Of a stretch of DNA of 64,000 bases, positions 26,752 to 35,432 are shown piece after piece (position 1 is the stretch's first letter; every line of letters starts with the position of its first letter). The notes below the pieces were generated by a model that was not told the origin of the DNA, did no database searches, and worked only from the letters and a program-made list of their open reading frames with translations. A program made the position numbers and the translations under genes. Source of the DNA: JBGPLJ01 sp035644395 (GTDB lineage Bacteria; Pseudomonadota; Gammaproteobacteria; Steroidobacterales; Steroidobacteraceae); assembly GCA_035644395.1 (NCBI GenBank), contig DASQOR010000028.1:1-64000 (forward strand). The letters run 5' to 3'.

Positions 26752-27954
26752 ATGACGGAAGCTTTCATCTGCGACGCGTTGCGCACGCCGATCGGCCGCT
26801 ACGGCGGCGCGCTCGCCGCCGTGCGTCCGGACGATCTCGCGGCACACGCGATTCGCGCGATCCTCAAGCGCAACGCGTCGCTCGATCCCGCGGCGGTCGA
26901 CGAAGTGCTGCTCGGCTGCGCCAATCAGGCGGGCGAGGACAACCGCAACGTCGCACGCATGGCGGCGCTGCTCGCGGGCCTGCCCGTGAGCGTTCCGGGC
27001 GCGACGATCAATCGGCTCTGCGGATCGGGGCTCGACGCCGTGGCCATGGCGGCGCGCGCGATCAAAACAGGCGAGGCGGATGTCGTCATCGCAGGGGGGG
27101 TCGAGTCGATGTCGCGCGCGCCCTTCGTGATGCCGAAGGCCGAGTCCCCGTTCAGCCGCGATGCGCAGATTTTCGACACGACCCTCGGCTGGCGCTTCGT
27201 CAACCCGCTGATGAAAGCGCAATTCGGCATCGACTCGATGCCGGAGACCGGCGAGAACGTCGCCGCCGAGTTCAAGGTGTCTCGCGAGGATCAGGATCGC
27301 TTTGCGCTGCGCAGCCAGCAGCGCACAGCCGCCGCCTACGAGCGGGGCTTCTTCCGGTCGGAACTCGTGCCGGTCGAGATCCCGGTGAAGCGCGGCACGC
27401 CGGGCGTGGTGGCGCGCGACGAGCATCCGCGTGAGACGACGCTCGAACAGCTCGCCAGGCTCGCGACGCCGTTTCGCGCGAATGGCACCGTGACGGCAGG
27501 CAATGCGTCCGGCGTGAACGATGGGGCCTGCGCGCTGATCCTCGCAAGCGAGTCGGCCGCGAAGCGATTCCGCCTCACGCCCAAGGCGCGCGTGCTCGCC
27601 GCGGCGACCGCGGGTGTCGCTCCACGGATCATGGGCATGGGTCCCGCGCCTGCGACCCGCAAGGTGCTCGAGAAGGCGCGCCTCAAGCTCGATGCGATCG
27701 AAGTCCTCGAGCTGAACGAGGCGTTCGCGTCGCAGGCGCTCGCCGTCCTGCGCGACCTCGGCCTCGCGGACGATGCGCCGCACGTCAATCCGAACGGCGG
27801 GGCGATCGCGCTCGGTCATCCGCTCGGCATGTCAGGCGCGCGGCTCGTCACCACAGCGACTTATCAGCTGCAAGCCGTACAGGGCCGCCATGCCCTCTGC
27901 ACGATGTGTATCGGCGTCGGGCAGGGTATCGCCATGGTCATCGAGCGGGTCTGA
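26752..27954 (+). CDS. Thiolase, 3-oxoadipyl-CoA / beta-ketoacyl-CoA thiolase type
   Basis: 400 residues. Acyl-accepting Cys90 in NRLCGSGLDAV, AGGVESMSRAPFVM, the His motif NPNGGAIALGHPLGMSG near residue 350, and the second Cys in CTMCIGVGQG near residue 382. It resembles PcaF/PaaJ closely. Known reaction: CoA-dependent cleavage of a beta-ketoacyl-CoA to acetyl-CoA and a shortened acyl-CoA. No other beta-ketoadipate genes are present here, whereas a beta-keto-acid CoA ligase lies two genes downstream, so it may cleave an aroylacetyl-CoA (inference). Six bases separate it from the MFS gene. Confidence 0.88.
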   Translation: MTEAFICDALRTPIGRYGGALAAVRPDDLAAHAIRAILKRNASLDPAAVDEVLLGCANQAGEDNRNVARMAALLAGLPVSVPGATINRLCGSGLDAVAMAARAIKTGEADVVIAGGVESMSRAPFVMPKAESPFSRDAQIFDTTLGWRFVNPLMKAQFGIDSMPETGENVAAEFKVSREDQDRFALRSQQRTAAAYERGFFRSELVPVEIPVKRGTPGVVARDEHPRETTLEQLARLATPFRANGTVTAGNASGVNDGACALILASESAAKRFRLTPKARVLAAATAGVAPRIMGMGPAPATRKVLEKARLKLDAIEVLELNEAFASQALAVLRDLGLADDAPHVNPNGGAIALGHPLGMSGARLVTTATYQLQAVQGRHALCTMCIGVGQGIAMVIERV

Positions 27955-27960
27955 GCGGTC

Positions 27961-29262
27961 ATGGCGAACGCGACAGACACGATCGTTCACGCAGCGCAAG
28001 CCCGGCCGGTCTTCTACGGCTGGACGCTGCTCGGCGCGCTCTGGCTCGTGATGTGCTTCAACCTGGGATTTCCGGCGTACGGCCAGTCGGTCATCAGCGC
28101 CGTGATGGGCAAGACGCTCGGCTTCGACCGGCGCACGCTCGGCGCGATCTTCGCCGTGTACATCGCCATGTCGGGCGTGCCGGGTCCGCTCGTCGCGATG
28201 TCGGTGAATCGTTTCGGGTCGCGCCGCACGCTCGTGCTCGGCAGCGCCATCCTGGTGAGCGGCGCGCTGCTGATGGCTCTCTGGGTGACCGAGCGCTGGC
28301 AAGCCATTCTCTCGCTCGGCATTCTCGTCGGCGCGGGTGTGGTGACGGGAGCCGCCATCGCGTCGCAAGCGGTCATCGCGCGCTGGTTCGTCCGGCGTCG
28401 CGCGCTCGCGCTTGCCATCCTTTATTCGGCGGGAGCGCTGGGCGGCGCGATGGCGGCCTGGGTGCTGACGCATGTCATCGAGTGGCACGGCGGCGATTGG
28501 CGTGCCGGCTGGTGGGTGATCGCCATGCTGTCGACGCTCGCAGCCGTCATCGCCGCCATCTTCGTGCGCGAGTCGCCGGAGTCGCTCGGACAAGTTGCCG
28601 ACGGGCAGCCGCCCGAACCGGCGGCCGCGAAGCCGGTGCGGCGGCCGGCGTTCGTCACGGCCGAGGAATGGTCAGCCCCCGAGGCGCTGATCAATCCGGC
28701 GTACTGGCTCATGGTGTTCTCGCTCGTCGGCGGGAGCGGGGGCTACTCTCTTTACCTTTCACAGGGGATTCCCCACCTCATCGATCTCGGCCATCCGCTC
28801 GAGGTCGCGAAGAATTCCATCGTCGTGATGACGATTTCCGGTCTGGGCGCCAAGGCGGTGCTGGCGTTGCTCGGGGATCGAATCGATCCGCGCTACCTCT
28901 GGGCGGTGTTCACCGCGTTCTTCGGGCTCGGGTTGGTGCTCATCGTCCACGCGCGCAGCTACGAGATGCTGGTCGCCTTTTCGATCTGCATCGGCGTCGG
29001 CTTCGGCGGCGGCGTCGTCAGCATGATGACAGTGCTCGGCAACTACTTCGGCATGCGCTCCTTCGCCTTGCTGTCGGGCGTAGCCATCGGAATCAATACG
29101 GGGTTCAGCGTCATCGCGCCCTGGGTCGGCGGCTATCTCTTTGACAAGGGAACGGGCTACGGCGGAACCTTTTACACCGTCGCGGTCTGGTGCTTCGTCG
29201 GCTCGGCCGTACTGTTCGTATTGAAGCGCCCGCGACGAAAAGCCGGGACGCCGCAAACATAA
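27961..29262 (+). CDS. MFS transporter (oxalate/formate antiporter-like organic anion carrier)
   Basis: 433 residues, twelve predicted helices with a central cytoplasmic loop about residues 212-235. MFS signatures include FAVYIAMSGVPGPLVAMSVNRFGSRRTLVLG between helices 2 and 3 (core GSRRTLVLG) and a repeated DRIDPRYLW after helix 8. Helix 4-5 region RWFVRRRALALAILYSAG is typical of monocarboxylate/aromatic-acid carriers of this superfamily. Located between thiolase and CoA ligase genes in one operon, it probably imports the aromatic substrate or an organic acid; the substrate is not determined by sequence. Confidence 0.85.
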   Translation: MANATDTIVHAAQARPVFYGWTLLGALWLVMCFNLGFPAYGQSVISAVMGKTLGFDRRTLGAIFAVYIAMSGVPGPLVAMSVNRFGSRRTLVLGSAILVSGALLMALWVTERWQAILSLGILVGAGVVTGAAIASQAVIARWFVRRRALALAILYSAGALGGAMAAWVLTHVIEWHGGDWRAGWWVIAMLSTLAAVIAAIFVRESPESLGQVADGQPPEPAAAKPVRRPAFVTAEEWSAPEALINPAYWLMVFSLVGGSGGYSLYLSQGIPHLIDLGHPLEVAKNSIVVMTISGLGAKAVLALLGDRIDPRYLWAVFTAFFGLGLVLIVHARSYEMLVAFSICIGVGFGGGVVSMMTVLGNYFGMRSFALLSGVAIGINTGFSVIAPWVGGYLFDKGTGYGGTFYTVAVWCFVGSAVLFVLKRPRRKAGTPQT

Positions 29263-29281
29263 GAGAGTCGCGAGGTCGGGG

Positions 29282-31297
29282 ATGTCGGTCAACGAAGGGG
29301 ATCTGTTGTGGACGCCGGGGGCGGAGCGCTTCGCGATTTCGCGCCTGCCGCCGTACCTGCAATGGCTTGAGCGCGAACGCGGCCTGAAGTTCGCCGACTA
29401 CGAGGCGCTCTGGCAATGGTCCGTGCGCGACCTGGAAGCGTTCTGGCAGAGCCTCTGGGATTATTTCAAGATCCAGTCGGGCGCGCCGCACTCGCGGGTC
29501 CTCGCGAACCGCAAGATGCCGGGCGCGGACTGGTTCCCGGGCGCGCGGCTCAACTATGCCGAGCACATCCTGCGCAACGAGCGGCCGGATGCCGAGGCGT
29601 TCGTGCATTTCTCGGAGCGCACGCCGCTCACACCGGTTTCCTGGACCGAGCTCGGCGCAAGAGTGCGCATCGTCGCGACCGAGCTCCGTGCCATGGGCCT
29701 GCGCCCCGGCGATCGCGTCGCGGGCTACCTGCCGAACGGTCCCGAAGCGGTCGTTGCGCTCCTGGCGACGACCAGCATCGGCGCGATCTGGTCGGCCTGT
29801 GGTCCGGACTTCGGCACGAGGGGCGTGCTCGACCGCTTTACCCAGCTCGCGCCGAAGGTCATCTTCTGCGTCGACGGCTACCAGTACGCGGGCAAGCCCT
29901 TCAGCCGCAAGGCGGAGCTACGCGAGATCCTCGCGGGCCTGCCGTCGATCGAGCACGTCGTGTACCTGCCTTACCTCAACGCGCACGACCGCGAGCCCAT
30001 CGCGAAGCACTGCGTGCTCTGGCAGGACCTCATCGACCGGCCGCCCGTCGCGGCGAAGGACTTCAGCTTCGAGCGCGTGCCCTTCAATCATCCGCTCTGG
30101 ATCCTCTTCTCTTCCGGCACCACGGGCCTGCCGAAAGCGATCGTGCACGGGCACGGCGGGATCCTGCTCGAGCAGCTGAAACTCATGCACTTCCACATGG
30201 ACGTGCCCCGTCGCGGCCGCATGTTCTTCTTCACCACGACCGGCTGGATGATGTGGAATTTCATGGTGAGCTCGATGCTCGCGGACGTCGTGCCGGTGCT
30301 CTACGACGGCAATCCCGCCTGGCCCGAGCCCGACATCCTCTGGAAGGCGGTCGAGCAGTCGGGCGCCTGCTACTTCGGGGCGAGCCCGACCTACCAGCAG
30401 ATCCAGGAGAAGAACGGCATCGTGCCGCGCGAGCGTTACGACCTCTCGAAGCTGCTGACGATCACGCTGGCGGGTTCACCCGTGTCGCCGGAGTGCATGC
30501 TCTGGTTCTACGAGAACGTGAAGAAGGATCTCTGGGTGCAGACCGGGAGCGGCGGAACGGACGTGTGCACGGGTTTCACCGGCGGCGTGCAGACGCAACC
30601 TGTCTATGCGGGCGAGATGCAGGCGCGCTCCCTCGGCATCGCCGCCTACGCGTTCAACGCGAAGGGCGAGAGCGTCATCGACGAGGTCGGCGAGCTCGTC
30701 ATCACCGAGCCGATGCCTTCCATGCCGGTCTCATTCTGGAACGATCCGGACGGGCGCAAGTACCTCGAGTCGTACTTCCAGGAATACCCGGGCATCTGGC
30801 GGCACGGCGACTTTTTCCGCGTGAACCGGCGCGGCGGCTGCTTCGTGAGCGGCCGCTCCGACGCGACCTTGAACCGTCACGGCATCCGCATCGGCACGGC
30901 CGAGATCTACCGATCCCTCGCAACGCTCCCGGGCGTCGATGATTCGCTGATCGTGAGTCTCGACCTCCCGGGCGGGCATTTCTTCATGCCGCTCTTTGTG
31001 AAGCTCGCGAACGGCGCGAAACTCGACGCCGGGTTCGAAGAGCGCATCCGCAGGAAGCTGCGTTCCGATTATTCGCCGCGGCACGTCCCCGACAAGATCT
31101 ACCAGGTCGACGACATTCCGCTCACGCTGACCGGCAAGAAGCTGGAGGTGCCGGTGCGGCGCATCCTCATGGGCGTGGCGCCCGAGAAGGCCGTGAACCG
31201 CGACGCCGTCGCGAATCCGCGCGCGCTCGATTTCTTCGTAGACTATGCAGCCAGGCAACGCGACTATTCATTGACGCCCGGGCACACGCCCGGCTGA
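29282..31297 (+). CDS. Acetoacetyl-CoA synthetase-like acyl-CoA ligase
   Basis: 671 residues, matching acetoacetate-CoA ligase length. N-terminal PGAERFAISRLPPYL and GADWFPGARLNYAEHIL, AMP-binding P-loop FSSGTTGLPKAIVHGHGG about residues 278-295, TTTGWMMWN, QTGSGGTDVCTGF about 421, and the C-terminal Lys motif LTLTGKKLEVPVRR. Such enzymes activate beta-keto acids with ATP and CoA. Next to a thiolase and in a window that also encodes a phosphorylating/carboxylating operon, a natural substrate could be an aroyl acetate instead of acetoacetate; simple ketone-body use is the conservative alternative. Confidence 0.88.
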   Translation: MSVNEGDLLWTPGAERFAISRLPPYLQWLERERGLKFADYEALWQWSVRDLEAFWQSLWDYFKIQSGAPHSRVLANRKMPGADWFPGARLNYAEHILRNERPDAEAFVHFSERTPLTPVSWTELGARVRIVATELRAMGLRPGDRVAGYLPNGPEAVVALLATTSIGAIWSACGPDFGTRGVLDRFTQLAPKVIFCVDGYQYAGKPFSRKAELREILAGLPSIEHVVYLPYLNAHDREPIAKHCVLWQDLIDRPPVAAKDFSFERVPFNHPLWILFSSGTTGLPKAIVHGHGGILLEQLKLMHFHMDVPRRGRMFFFTTTGWMMWNFMVSSMLADVVPVLYDGNPAWPEPDILWKAVEQSGACYFGASPTYQQIQEKNGIVPRERYDLSKLLTITLAGSPVSPECMLWFYENVKKDLWVQTGSGGTDVCTGFTGGVQTQPVYAGEMQARSLGIAAYAFNAKGESVIDEVGELVITEPMPSMPVSFWNDPDGRKYLESYFQEYPGIWRHGDFFRVNRRGGCFVSGRSDATLNRHGIRIGTAEIYRSLATLPGVDDSLIVSLDLPGGHFFMPLFVKLANGAKLDAGFEERIRRKLRSDYSPRHVPDKIYQVDDIPLTLTGKKLEVPVRRILMGVAPEKAVNRDAVANPRALDFFVDYAARQRDYSLTPGHTPG

Positions 31298-31315
31298 TGC
31301 TCGAGGAGACTCCCG

Positions 31316-32767
31316 ATGGAAGAAGTGCTACTCCTGATCGGCGACCGCGACGTGCCGGCCGCGAAGTCCGCCACCTTCGACCGCAAGAACCCGATGTCCG
31401 GCGAGACGGCGACGCGGGCCGCCGCCGCGTCCGTTGCCGACGCGATTGCGGTCGTGGAATCCGCGGCGAAGGCGTTTCCCAAGTGGGCGGCGACCGGCCC
31501 CGGCGAACGGCGCGCGAAACTCATGAAGGCCGCGGACCTGCTCGAGCAGCGTGCCACGCAGTTTGCGGCACTGGTGCTCGCGGAAACCGGCCAGACGCAG
31601 GGCTGGGGTCATTTCAACGTGCACCTCGCGGCCTCCATGCTGCGCGAGGCCGCCTCGATGACGACGCAGGTCGCCGGTGAAGTCGTGCCTTCCGATGTTC
31701 CGGGGAGCCTCGCGCTGGCGATTCGCCAGCCGGTCGGCGTGGTGCTCGGTATCGCGCCCTGGAATGCGCCGATCATCCTCGGCGTGCGCGCGATTGCGAT
31801 GCCGCTCGCCTGCGGCAACACGGTGATCCTCAAGGCATCCGAAGTCTGTCCAGCGACGCATCGGCTCATCGGCAGCGTCCTTCGGGAGGCGGGCCTCGGC
31901 GATGGCGTCGTCAACGTCATCACGCACGATCCGAAGCATGCCGAAGAGATCGCCGAGGCGATGATCGGCCATCCGGCCGTGCGCCGCGTGAACTTCACGG
32001 GCTCGACGCGGGTCGGCAAGATCCTCGCGGCGATCGCGGCGAAGTACCTGAAGCCGATCCTGCTCGAGCTCGGCGGCAAGGCGCCGCTCGTCGTGCTCGA
32101 TGACGCGGATGTCGATGCGGCGGTTGATGCCACGGTGTTCGGCGCATTCGCGAACCAGGGCCAGATCTGCATGTCGACCGAACGCGTGATCATCGACGAG
32201 CAGGTGGCGGATCAGTTCGCGCAGAAGCTCGCGAAGCGCGTCGCCGCGCTGCCGTCGGGCGATCCGCGCAAGGGCGACGTCGTGCTCGGCTCGGTCGTCG
32301 GCCAGCCGACGGTCGACCGGGTGAAGCGGCTGGTGAAGAGTGCGACCGACCAGGGCGCGAAGCTGCTCACCGGCGGCGAAGCGGACGGCACGCTTATGAA
32401 GGGGATCGTCGTCGACCACGTAACGCCGGAGATGGAGCTCTTCCGCGAGGAGTCCTTCGGACCGCAGGTGTCGATCACGCGCGTGAAATCGGTCGACGAC
32501 GCCGTGCGCCTCGCGAACGATACCGAGTATGGGCTCTCGGCCGCAGTCTTCGGACGCGACATTGCGCGCGCGCTCGCCGTCGCGAAGCGGATCGACACGG
32601 GCATCTGCCACGTGAATGGTCCGACCGTGCACGATGAGGCGCAGATGCCGTTCGGCGGCACCAAGGCTTCCGGCTATGGCCGGTTCGGTGGCCGCGCGGG
32701 CATCGACCAGTTCACCGAGCTGCGCTGGATCACGATCCAGACCTTGCCGCGCCACTATCCCTTCTAA
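31316..32767 (+). CDS. Aldehyde dehydrogenase, vanillin/salicylaldehyde dehydrogenase type
   Basis: 483 residues. NAD-binding and catalytic parts of the ALDH superfamily: LGIAPWNAPIILGVRAIA, NFTGSTRVGK, LELGGKAPLVVLDDAD, nucleophile Cys in GQICMSTERV about residue 284. The C-terminal GICHVNGPTVHDEAQMPFGG followed by KASGYGRFGGRAGID is the pattern I associate with vanillin (Vdh/LigV) and salicylaldehyde dehydrogenases. It would oxidise an aromatic aldehyde to the acid. Fourth gene of the thiolase operon; the family-B hairpin starts four bases after its stop. Confidence 0.88.
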   Translation: MEEVLLLIGDRDVPAAKSATFDRKNPMSGETATRAAAASVADAIAVVESAAKAFPKWAATGPGERRAKLMKAADLLEQRATQFAALVLAETGQTQGWGHFNVHLAASMLREAASMTTQVAGEVVPSDVPGSLALAIRQPVGVVLGIAPWNAPIILGVRAIAMPLACGNTVILKASEVCPATHRLIGSVLREAGLGDGVVNVITHDPKHAEEIAEAMIGHPAVRRVNFTGSTRVGKILAAIAAKYLKPILLELGGKAPLVVLDDADVDAAVDATVFGAFANQGQICMSTERVIIDEQVADQFAQKLAKRVAALPSGDPRKGDVVLGSVVGQPTVDRVKRLVKSATDQGAKLLTGGEADGTLMKGIVVDHVTPEMELFREESFGPQVSITRVKSVDDAVRLANDTEYGLSAAVFGRDIARALAVAKRIDTGICHVNGPTVHDEAQMPFGGTKASGYGRFGGRAGIDQFTELRWITIQTLPRHYPF

Positions 32768-32770
32768 CGG

Positions 32771-32847
32771 AAAAGGGGACAGATTTATTTTCTCGCGTAT
32801 CTGCGCGTCCGCGCTAGAAATGCGAGAAAATAAATCTGTCCCCTTTT
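32771..32847. repeat. Family B hairpin repeat, copy 1
   Basis: Perfect 26-base inverted repeat: left arm 32771-32796 begins AAAAGGGGACAGATTTA, right arm 32822-32847 is its exact reverse complement; loop 25 bases. It fills the gap between the aldehyde dehydrogenase stop and the next start, with the CCCCTTTT end able to act as a terminator. Confidence 0.9.
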
Positions 32848-32861
32848 CATGCAGGTGCTCA

Positions 32862-34382
32862 ATGCGTTTCCTGAGCGACGCTGATCTCGACAAGCTGGCT
32901 CCCGCAGATTCTGCGACGCCGGCCACGCCGATCCCGACGCAGGTCGTCTCGAACGGCGAGTTCACGCCGCTGCCGCAGTCGGAGGATCAAAGGCGCGTCG
33001 AGGCGCGCATCGCGGCGCTCGCGGAGGACTATGGCCGCCGTCATGGCTTGAGCCGCCGGAAATTCCTCGCCTCGAGCGCTGGCATGGCCGCTGCGTTCAT
33101 CGCGCTGAACGAAGTCTTCGGCCCGACCTTCAGCGTCGCTGCGGCGGAGGCCGCGACGCCGGGCGCGGCGGATGAGCGGGCGCGGGCGCTCGCAAACCAG
33201 TTCATCATCGACGTGCAGACGCACTTCGTGCGCGATGACTACAGGAATGAGGTGCTCATCGGCCTCGCGGCGTTCGCGAAGCAGCACTGGAACCCGGCGC
33301 TCGCCGGCAACGAAAGCCTCACGCGCTTCAAGTTCGAGAACTACATCAAGGAGATCTACGTCGACAGCGACACGAAGGTTGCGCTCATCTCCGGCACGCC
33401 GACGGATGATCCCGCCAATTTCTTCCTGACGAACGACCAGATCGAGGCCGCCCGGGCCGCGGTGAACGGCATCGCCGGCTCGCGCCGCCTGTTGTCACAC
33501 TCGATCATCACGCCCGGGTCGGCGGGCTGGCTCGAGGAGGTCGACCGCTGCATCGATGTTGTCAAGCCCGACAGCTGGAAGGGCTACACGATCGGCGATC
33601 CGGTCTTCCAGACGAAGCGCCACTCGAACTGGCGCATGGACGACGAAAGACTCGTCTACCCGTGGTACGAAAAGGCCTTGAAGGCGGGCATTACGACGAT
33701 CTGCGTCCACAAGGGGCTCATGCCTGCGGACTACCAGACCTCCTGGCCCGACCTCTGGCAGTACTCCTCGGTCTGGGACGTCGGCAAGGCGGCCAAGGAT
33801 TGGCCGCAGCTCAAGTTCGTCATCTATCACTCGGCGTTGCGGCCGTTCATCGAGCTGCCGGACGCGGAGCTCGATCACTTCGACAAGACCGGCCGCATCG
33901 ACTGGGTGACGGACCTGGCCGAGATACCGGCGAAGTTCGGCGTCACCAATGTCTACGCCGAGCTCGGCACCAGCTTTGCGAATTCCTGCATCACGCATCC
34001 GCGCCTCGCGGCCGCGCTCCTCGGCACGGTGATCCGCGACATGGGCCTCGATCACGTGCTCTGGGGCACGGACTCGGTCTGGTACGGCTCGCCGCAATGG
34101 CAGATCGAAGCCCTGCGCCGGCTCGAGATCCCGCAGGACATGCAGAAGAAGCACGGCTTCGCGCCGCTCGGCAGCGCGAATGGTGTCGTGAAGAACGCGA
34201 TCTTCGCAGGCAATGCCGCGCGCCTCTACAGCCTCGACGTCAATGTCGTCGCGAATTCCCTGAGCTCCGACCAGCTGGGCGCGATGAAGCAGGAATACGC
34301 CCGGCTCGGCGCCGAACGCTCGAACCTGCGCTACGGCTATGTCGCCAGAGCGGGCGCGGACCCCATGTCCGGGCGCACATGA
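32862..34382 (+). CDS. Exported amidohydrolase-family (ACMSD-like) metal-dependent hydrolase
   Basis: 506 residues from ATG 32862 with AGGTG upstream; the longer open frame runs through the repeat and is rejected. A twin-arginine motif SRRKFLA with a hydrophobic helix lies at residues 64-80, after an unusual 63-residue hydrophilic leader. The catalytic part is TIM-barrel amidohydrolase 2: IIDVQTHFVRDD (QTH replaces the usual HxH), TTICVHKGL, FVIYHSALRPF, LWGTDSVWYGSP with the conserved Asp. Possibly a hydrolase or decarboxylase of an aromatic or keto acid acting in the periplasm; reaction unknown. Its stop overlaps the following gene by 4 bases. Confidence 0.8.
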   Translation: MRFLSDADLDKLAPADSATPATPIPTQVVSNGEFTPLPQSEDQRRVEARIAALAEDYGRRHGLSRRKFLASSAGMAAAFIALNEVFGPTFSVAAAEAATPGAADERARALANQFIIDVQTHFVRDDYRNEVLIGLAAFAKQHWNPALAGNESLTRFKFENYIKEIYVDSDTKVALISGTPTDDPANFFLTNDQIEAARAAVNGIAGSRRLLSHSIITPGSAGWLEEVDRCIDVVKPDSWKGYTIGDPVFQTKRHSNWRMDDERLVYPWYEKALKAGITTICVHKGLMPADYQTSWPDLWQYSSVWDVGKAAKDWPQLKFVIYHSALRPFIELPDAELDHFDKTGRIDWVTDLAEIPAKFGVTNVYAELGTSFANSCITHPRLAAALLGTVIRDMGLDHVLWGTDSVWYGSPQWQIEALRRLEIPQDMQKKHGFAPLGSANGVVKNAIFAGNAARLYSLDVNVVANSLSSDQLGAMKQEYARLGAERSNLRYGYVARAGADPMSGRT

Positions 34383-35344
34383 GCCTCGATCGCAGAACGT
34401 TCCTCGGCAGCTCAGCGGCGGCGTTGGCGCTCGGCGTCCTGTCGCCGCCGGCGCGGCAGGCGAGGGCGGATCTGCCCAAGCCCGAACTCCTCGGGTCGTA
34501 CTGGACTTTCGCCGGCGGCGCGCTGCCGCACACGGACAAGGAATTCGCGACCTTCGATTTCCGCGACCGCGCCGAGGCCTTGTCGAAGGCGGGGTTCACC
34601 GGCATGGGCCTCTGGCACGCGGACCTCGAGAAGTGCCTGGAGAAATACAGCCTCAAGGAGATGCGCAGCATCTTCCGTGACAACGGCCTGAAGCATGTCG
34701 AACTCGAGTTCCTCATCGACTGGTTCCAGGACGGCGAGAAGAAGGAGCAATCCGACAAACGCAAGCGGCTCCTGCTGAGTGCGGCCGAGACGTTCGAGGC
34801 GCGCCACATCAAGGTGGGAGACTTCGACAACTCGAAGGTCGGGATGCCGCGGCTCATCGAATCCTGGGCGGCGCTCTGCAAGGATGGCGCGAATCACGGC
34901 ACGCGCGTTCTGTTCGAGCTGATGCCGTTCTCGATGCGGACGAGCCTCAAGGACACGCTCGCGATGCTCGACGGCGCCGGCGCGAAGAACGGCGGCATCA
35001 TGTTCGACTTCTGGCACGTCGAGAAGCTCAAGATCGCGCACACGGAGCTGGAGGCCGTGCCGCTCAAGTACATCCTCGGCGTCGAGATGAACGACGGCTA
35101 CCGGCGTCCGCCCGCCGAATGGAGCCTCTATGAGGAAACCATCAATCACCGCCGGTTCTGCGGCGCCGGCGAATTCAACGTGCGCGGCATGCTTTCGGCG
35201 CTCGCCGTTGCCGGCTACCACGGACCCTACGGCGTCGAAGTGCTGGCCTCCGACGTGCGTCCGCTCCCGCTCGCGGAAGTGGTGCACACCGCGTTCTCGA
35301 CGACGATGGCGGAAATCGACTGTGACTGCCGAGCGAGACTGTAG
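34379..35344 (+). CDS. Exported sugar phosphate isomerase/epimerase-like TIM-barrel protein
   Basis: 321 residues. N-terminal twin-arginine signal LDRRTFLGSSAAALALGVL ending near ARA (about residue 30). The rest is an AP-endonuclease-2/xylose-isomerase-like barrel: GFTGMGLWHADLEKCLEKY, KHVELEFLIDWF, HIKVGDF, FELMPFSMRTS, GIMFDFWHVEKL with likely metal ligands Glu, Asp and His. About half of the residues are shared with the next gene, which lacks the signal. Coupled by ATGA to the exported amidohydrolase, so both probably act in the periplasm on the same compound. Actual reaction not recognisable. Confidence 0.8.
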   Translation: MSLDRRTFLGSSAAALALGVLSPPARQARADLPKPELLGSYWTFAGGALPHTDKEFATFDFRDRAEALSKAGFTGMGLWHADLEKCLEKYSLKEMRSIFRDNGLKHVELEFLIDWFQDGEKKEQSDKRKRLLLSAAETFEARHIKVGDFDNSKVGMPRLIESWAALCKDGANHGTRVLFELMPFSMRTSLKDTLAMLDGAGAKNGGIMFDFWHVEKLKIAHTELEAVPLKYILGVEMNDGYRRPPAEWSLYEETINHRRFCGAGEFNVRGMLSALAVAGYHGPYGVEVLASDVRPLPLAEVVHTAFSTTMAEIDCDCRARL

Positions 35345-35432
35345 GTACCGGTGTTGGATTACTGGGGATTTGCTCCCCGTGAGGCAAGGTGAATGCTATG
35401 GCGCAAATCCCCAGTAATCCAACACCGGTACC
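35344..35432. repeat. Family A palindromic repeat (REP-like), copy A1
   Basis: Perfect 30-base inverted repeat: arms 35344-35373 and 35403-35432, loop 29 bases; the right arm contains AAATCCCCAGTAATCCAACA. The left arm starts on the last base of the upstream stop codon, and the right arm is read as codons 6 to 14 of the next gene. Confidence 0.92.

Noticed and set aside
32616..32861. Upstream start for the exported amidohydrolase
   Set aside because: It would overlap the aldehyde dehydrogenase gene and read through the whole family B hairpin; ATG 32862 has a ribosome site.
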